Below are positions 32,185-35,719 of a stretch of DNA of 35,719 bases, piece after piece. The number at the start of each line of letters is the position of its first letter. The stretch's first letter is position 1. The notes beneath the pieces were generated by a model. It saw nothing but the letters and a program-made list of their open reading frames with translations. It was not told the origin of the DNA and made no database searches. Source of the stretch: HGM04593 sp045634365. GTDB taxonomy: Bacteria > Bacteroidota > Bacteroidia > Bacteroidales > Bacteroidaceae. A program made the position numbers and the translations under genes. The DNA lies in NCBI GenBank assembly GCA_045634365.1, contig JAZRAC010000040.1, positions 1 to 35,719 of the forward strand, given 5' to 3'.

Positions 32185-32695
32185 GTTTAGATAGCACCTC
32201 ATTGCTAATATCAACCTTGGGAGTGGCATATATTATGCTTGCAGCCGAGGCGCGGTCGATGACCATCGAGTATTTTTTCACCTCGCACACCTCCTTCACG
32301 GCATTGTATATTTCATCCTGAATGGGTGCCATAAGGCTCTCACGCTTCTTGAAAAGCTCGCCATTGTGCCCAAAATAGAGGCGTTTAAGCTCGCTTGCCT
32401 CCTTCTCCTTGGCGAGAATAGCCTCCTCACTCTCTGCGCGTTGTTCGTCGGAGAGGAATGCCGATTCACTCTGATACTTTTTATACATCTCCTCGGCCTG
32501 CTGTTCAAGCTCATCAATCTCACTCTGCCATCTTTTCGATTGCTGCGATATTTGCTCGTTGGCACGCTCATACGCCGGAATATTCTTTAATATATATTCC
32601 ATATCTATCAAGGCAAATTTTTGAGCCTGCACGCTTGTCACGGCAAGAAGAACCATTATCGCAACCGCATATACTCTTTTCATAATCATATACAT
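32168..32695 (-). CDS. skp: OmpH/Skp-like periplasmic chaperone, directly after bamA
   Basis: The ATG at 32695 overlaps the bamA stop (TAATG); ATGs at 32689 and 32683 would give the cleaner signal peptide MKRVYAVAIMVLLAVTSVQA. The mature protein has FALIDMEYILKNIPAYERA, a long charged coiled-coil (about 45-125) and SMVIDRASAASIIYATP, as in Skp. Translational coupling to bamA matches their joint task in outer-membrane protein assembly. Confidence 0.92.
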   Translation of the reverse strand: MYMIMKRVYAVAIMVLLAVTSVQAQKFALIDMEYILKNIPAYERANEQISQQSKRWQSEIDELEQQAEEMYKKYQSESAFLSDEQRAESEEAILAKEKEASELKRLYFGHNGELFKKRESLMAPIQDEIYNAVKEVCEVKKYSMVIDRASAASIIYATPKVDISNEVLSKLGYSN

Positions 32696-35334
32696 TAAAA
32701 TTCTTGTCCTAAAATAAAGTGGAAGTGACTGCCGCTATATTGGGTGGAGCCGAACACCTTGTCGAAGCCGTATGCCCAATCAAGACCAAGCAAGCCTATC
32801 ATTTGCAGATAGACACGTATGCCCACGCCTGCACTGCGTTTAAGGTCGAAAAGATTGAACTTCGAAGCGTCGTTCCAAGCATTGCCACCCTCCACAAATG
32901 CCAATCCATAAATAGTGGTAGCCGGCTGCATTATGAAAGGATAGCGAAGTTCAAGGCCTATACGGGTGTATGCATACCCCTCATAGCCATAGGGAGTGAG
33001 GCTGCCATTCTCGTAACCACGCAACGCCACCATATCCGTTGCATAATTATAGGAGTAACTGCCACTCATTCCATCGCCTCCCACGTAGAATGTTTCAAAG
33101 GGCGATTTTTTATTCTTGTCGAAACTGCCAAGAATACCAAAATCGGCACGAGTCATAAGCACAAGATTACGCTTACCCTCGGTCAGCGAGGTGTAGGTGC
33201 GGCTGCGGAACTTAAATTTATAATACTCTATCCATTTGTGTTTCTCGCGCAATTCCGCAGTGTACGTGGGACTCTTCGGATTATTGGCCAACGAAGCATA
33301 ATCCTTTCCGTCGAAGAGCGAATAGGGTGGAGTTACCGATGTTTGCAACGTAAATTCCGAACCCTGACGAGGGAAGAGTGGATTGTCTATCGAATTACGG
33401 GACAATGTTACGGAAAGGTTTATATTGTTACAGTTTCCGTTGGAAATGATGAAGTATTGCCAATCCTTCAACGAATAGAGCTGATAGTTAAGCTCGGCCG
33501 AGAGTGAGAAATGGTCGTCGGGCCACTTCAAACGACGGCCCCAGCCAATGGAGAAGCCATACATCTTTATATATTTATCGGGGTCGTAATACGACGCCAT
33601 ATTGTTATACCCATAGCCATAGTTATTATAGTTGCCATAGCCATAGAGGTAATTATTATAATTGTTGTAGTAGGCCGAATTGTAATAACTGTCGGCAACA
33701 TCAGTCTGAATGGACATAAAGGCTGATACGGAGAAAGAATTGGGGCGTTTGCGGCCGAACCACGGGTCGAAGAACGAAACGCTGTATGCCTGATAATATT
33801 TACCGTTGGACTGTGCACTGATGGTTATTGTCTGGCCGTCGCCCTGCGGGAGAATTCCTCGGCGCACAGCATCCTTGCGGAAGAGATTGCGCAGCGAGAA
33901 GTTAGTGAGTTTCAACGACAGTTTACCTATTATACCCGTCTGACCGTATCCGGCCGAGAGTTCAATCTGGTCACTACTCTTCGACTCCAACCCCCAATTT
34001 ATATCCACGGTTCCCGACTCGCGATTGGGGAGCACATCCGGCTTTATTGTTTCGGGGTTAAAGTGCCCAAGATTGGCAATTTCACGATAAGAGCGTTCAA
34101 GCGCCACCATAGAGAAAAGATTACCGGGAATTGTGCGAAGCTCGCGACGAACCACCTCCTCGTAGAGACGGTCGTTACCTGTGATGCGCACACGGTCGAT
34201 GGTTGCCTGCGCACCCTCCGACATACGAAGTTCAAGGTCGATTGAATCATTCTCCACGCTCACCTCTATGGGGAGAATCTCGAAGAATACATATCCACGG
34301 TTGTAATATTCGTTCTTCACGCCATCCTCATCGCTGAAAAGGCGTTTGTCAAGCTCCGTCTGGTTGTAAACATCGCCGGGTTTAAGGCGCAAAAGGTAAT
34401 CGAGGTAAGCAGTAGAAAAGACACTGTTACCCACCCACTTTATACTGCGGAGGTAGTACTTCTTACCCTCGTCGATGTTTATATGAATATCTACGCTCTT
34501 CTCGTTGTGAGGAACCACACTGTCCGACACGATTCGTGCATCGCGATAGCCAAGCTCAGCATAGCGGGAGAGTATCTTCTCTTTATCCTCGGCATATTGC
34601 TCGGGAACAAATTTCTTTTTACGGAATACCGTATTATAAAATGTGTTTAAACGTATCTTTTCGCGAGTTTTCATCGCATATTTTATCTTTCTCAGAGGCA
34701 CCTCCTCCACTCCGTTTATATATATGCGATTAACTTTTACCTTCTCCTTTTTGTTTACATTTACATCGACAATTACCTGATTATCGGCAGTTACGTCGGG
34801 GCGTTGCATTATGAGAACATCGGCATTGCGGAAGCCCTTTTCCTCGAAATACTCTTTCACCACCTGTGTGCAGCGGTCCACCATATTGGGTGTAATCTGG
34901 TTGCCCTTCTTCAAATTGAGTTTCAGTTCCAGGTCCTCTCGCTCGCCCTTCTTCATTCCATTGTAATTTATTTGCGAAACGCGGGGACGCTGTTTAAGAT
35001 TTATGCCAAGGTAAATTTTATCACCCACAATGCTGTCGGCCTCTATGCTTACATCGGCAAAAAGGCCATGTTTCCAGAAGTTCTTTACAGCAGTGGTTAT
35101 TGCCTCGCCGGGGACATCTATCACATCGCCCACCGAAAGGCCCGAAATTCCTATAATCACATAGGGCTCGTAATTGTCAACGCCACTGAGATTTATACCG
35201 CCGATTGTATAGGTGTGAGGATTATCGGTGTATAATATCGTTGGCTTTACAACGGTCTTTTGCGCCGCAACCTGCAACGTGGCAAATAGCGGCAACATTA
35301 TTATGAAAGTCTTTAAAAACGATGAATATTTCAT
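32695..35334 (-). CDS. bamA: Outer-membrane assembly factor BamA
   Basis: This 879-aa protein has a signal peptide (ending VAAQ), five POTRA domains (about 30-440) and a C-terminal 16-strand barrel. The lid-loop motif is LRGYENGSL (family VRGF/Y) and the last residues are FHFILGQEF, ending in an aromatic residue. It inserts beta-barrel proteins into the outer membrane. An extracellular loop near residues 550-590 is strikingly rich in Asn, Tyr and Gly (encoded at about 33,590-33,690). It lies 13 bases after uppS and overlaps the first skp, an arrangement usual in Bacteroidales. Confidence 0.96.
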   Translation of the reverse strand: MKYSSFLKTFIIMLPLFATLQVAAQKTVVKPTILYTDNPHTYTIGGINLSGVDNYEPYVIIGISGLSVGDVIDVPGEAITTAVKNFWKHGLFADVSIEADSIVGDKIYLGINLKQRPRVSQINYNGMKKGEREDLELKLNLKKGNQITPNMVDRCTQVVKEYFEEKGFRNADVLIMQRPDVTADNQVIVDVNVNKKEKVKVNRIYINGVEEVPLRKIKYAMKTREKIRLNTFYNTVFRKKKFVPEQYAEDKEKILSRYAELGYRDARIVSDSVVPHNEKSVDIHINIDEGKKYYLRSIKWVGNSVFSTAYLDYLLRLKPGDVYNQTELDKRLFSDEDGVKNEYYNRGYVFFEILPIEVSVENDSIDLELRMSEGAQATIDRVRITGNDRLYEEVVRRELRTIPGNLFSMVALERSYREIANLGHFNPETIKPDVLPNRESGTVDINWGLESKSSDQIELSAGYGQTGIIGKLSLKLTNFSLRNLFRKDAVRRGILPQGDGQTITISAQSNGKYYQAYSVSFFDPWFGRKRPNSFSVSAFMSIQTDVADSYYNSAYYNNYNNYLYGYGNYNNYGYGYNNMASYYDPDKYIKMYGFSIGWGRRLKWPDDHFSLSAELNYQLYSLKDWQYFIISNGNCNNINLSVTLSRNSIDNPLFPRQGSEFTLQTSVTPPYSLFDGKDYASLANNPKSPTYTAELREKHKWIEYYKFKFRSRTYTSLTEGKRNLVLMTRADFGILGSFDKNKKSPFETFYVGGDGMSGSYSYNYATDMVALRGYENGSLTPYGYEGYAYTRIGLELRYPFIMQPATTIYGLAFVEGGNAWNDASKFNLFDLKRSAGVGIRVYLQMIGLLGLDWAYGFDKVFGSTQYSGSHFHFILGQEF

Positions 35335-35347
35335 TTTTCAACTATTA

Positions 35348-35719
35348 TCATTTACTAACTTGTTCTCCTGTCAGGCCGTAGCGACGTTGACGTTTCTGAT
35401 ACTCGCAAACGGCCTTGCACAACTCCTCATTGTCAAAGTCGGGCCATAGAACTTCGGTAAAATAGAATTCCGAATATGCACACTGCCACAAAAGGAAATT
35501 TGAAATACGTTTTTCTCCGCTTGGACGAAGGATAAAATCAGGGTCAGGCTGATTTTTTGTGTAAAGATAATCGGAAAACATATCCTCATTTATATCACAT
35601 ACGTCAAAATTTCCGTCTTTAACCTGCTGTGCAATCTGTTTGCAGGCATTTACAATTTCACTGCGTGAACCATAATTGATGGCAATATTGAGAATCATAC
35701 CTGTTCTGTCGGCAGTCTT
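35348..35719 (-). CDS. uppS: C-terminal part of undecaprenyl diphosphate synthase UppS (cut by window edge)
   Basis: The frame runs in from the right edge and gives the last 123 residues, beginning KTADRTGMILNIAINYGSRS and including the conserved RPSGEKRISNFLLWQ (isoprenyl diphosphate binding), FTEVLWPDF and a basic tail. UppS makes the C55 lipid carrier for peptidoglycan and surface polysaccharides. The internal Met at 35698 is not the start: homologous sequence continues past it to the edge. It leads the bamA-skp-murI cluster. Confidence 0.95.
   Translation of the reverse strand, partial: KTADRTGMILNIAINYGSRSEIVNACKQIAQQVKDGNFDVCDINEDMFSDYLYTKNQPDPDFILRPSGEKRISNFLLWQCAYSEFYFTEVLWPDFDNEELCKAVCEYQKRQRRYGLTGEQVSK

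Noticed and set aside
1..35719. CRISPR array, rRNA operon or complete insertion sequence
   Set aside because: No regularly spaced direct repeats, no rRNA-like sequence and no transposase frame were found.

Overview
The window is about 35.7 kb of a Bacteroidales chromosome. Several things point there: promoters of the TTTG-N19/20-TAnnTTTG type, A-rich leaders instead of strong Shine-Dalgarno sites, a PorT-like protein, a uppS-bamA-skp-skp-skp-murI cluster, TonB-dependent uptake and secreted GH95/GH123-like glycosidases. A gut or host-associated, mostly anaerobic lifestyle is inferred from rubrerythrin, a flavodiiron protein, an oxygen-sensitive class I fumarase and host-glycan hydrolases. The species cannot be named from sequence alone.

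Layout. 1-4590 is an AT-rich, gene-poor accessory segment: a cut-off small gene, a structured non-coding stretch, fragments, then a compact three-gene module (XRE regulator, ImmA/IrrE-type metalloprotease, PIN-like protein) with its own promoter. It is followed by two decayed copies of a tRNA-Met 3' end enclosing about 0.7 kb of odd GC-richer DNA. These look like attachment-site scars of a lost or decayed integrative element. 4591-6082 holds divergent regulators (an ECF sigma factor and an S24-type repressor). 6397-10200 is a large secreted GH95 enzyme with three ricin-like repeats. 10314-16242 is a four-gene leftward operon: TonB receptor, calycin-like lipoprotein, GH123-like glycosidase, flavodiiron protein. 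16378-18621 carries a YqiA-type hydrolase and a stand-alone TrpB2. 18648-20501 has porT, a 2[4Fe-4S] ferredoxin and rubrerythrin. 20595-26423 is a leftward run of a TPR lipoprotein, dprA, hflX and fumarase. xerD diverges from a rightward group (O-methyltransferase, rbfA, LolC/E-type permease). 29929-35719 is the envelope-biogenesis cluster, read leftwards from a truncated uppS.

The best new observation is upstream of trpB2. A Bacteroidetes-type promoter is followed by a 15-codon leader peptide with three consecutive Trp codons, then by mutually exclusive RNA pairings that end in a terminator hairpin plus U-run. This is a textbook-style Trp attenuator, placed on a lone trpB2 and not on a trp operon. 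The second most interesting item is the HTH-ImmA-PIN cassette on the mobile-looking island, a candidate toxin/defence or element-control module. Third is the coupling of a flavodiiron O2/NO reductase to a TonB/glycosidase operon.
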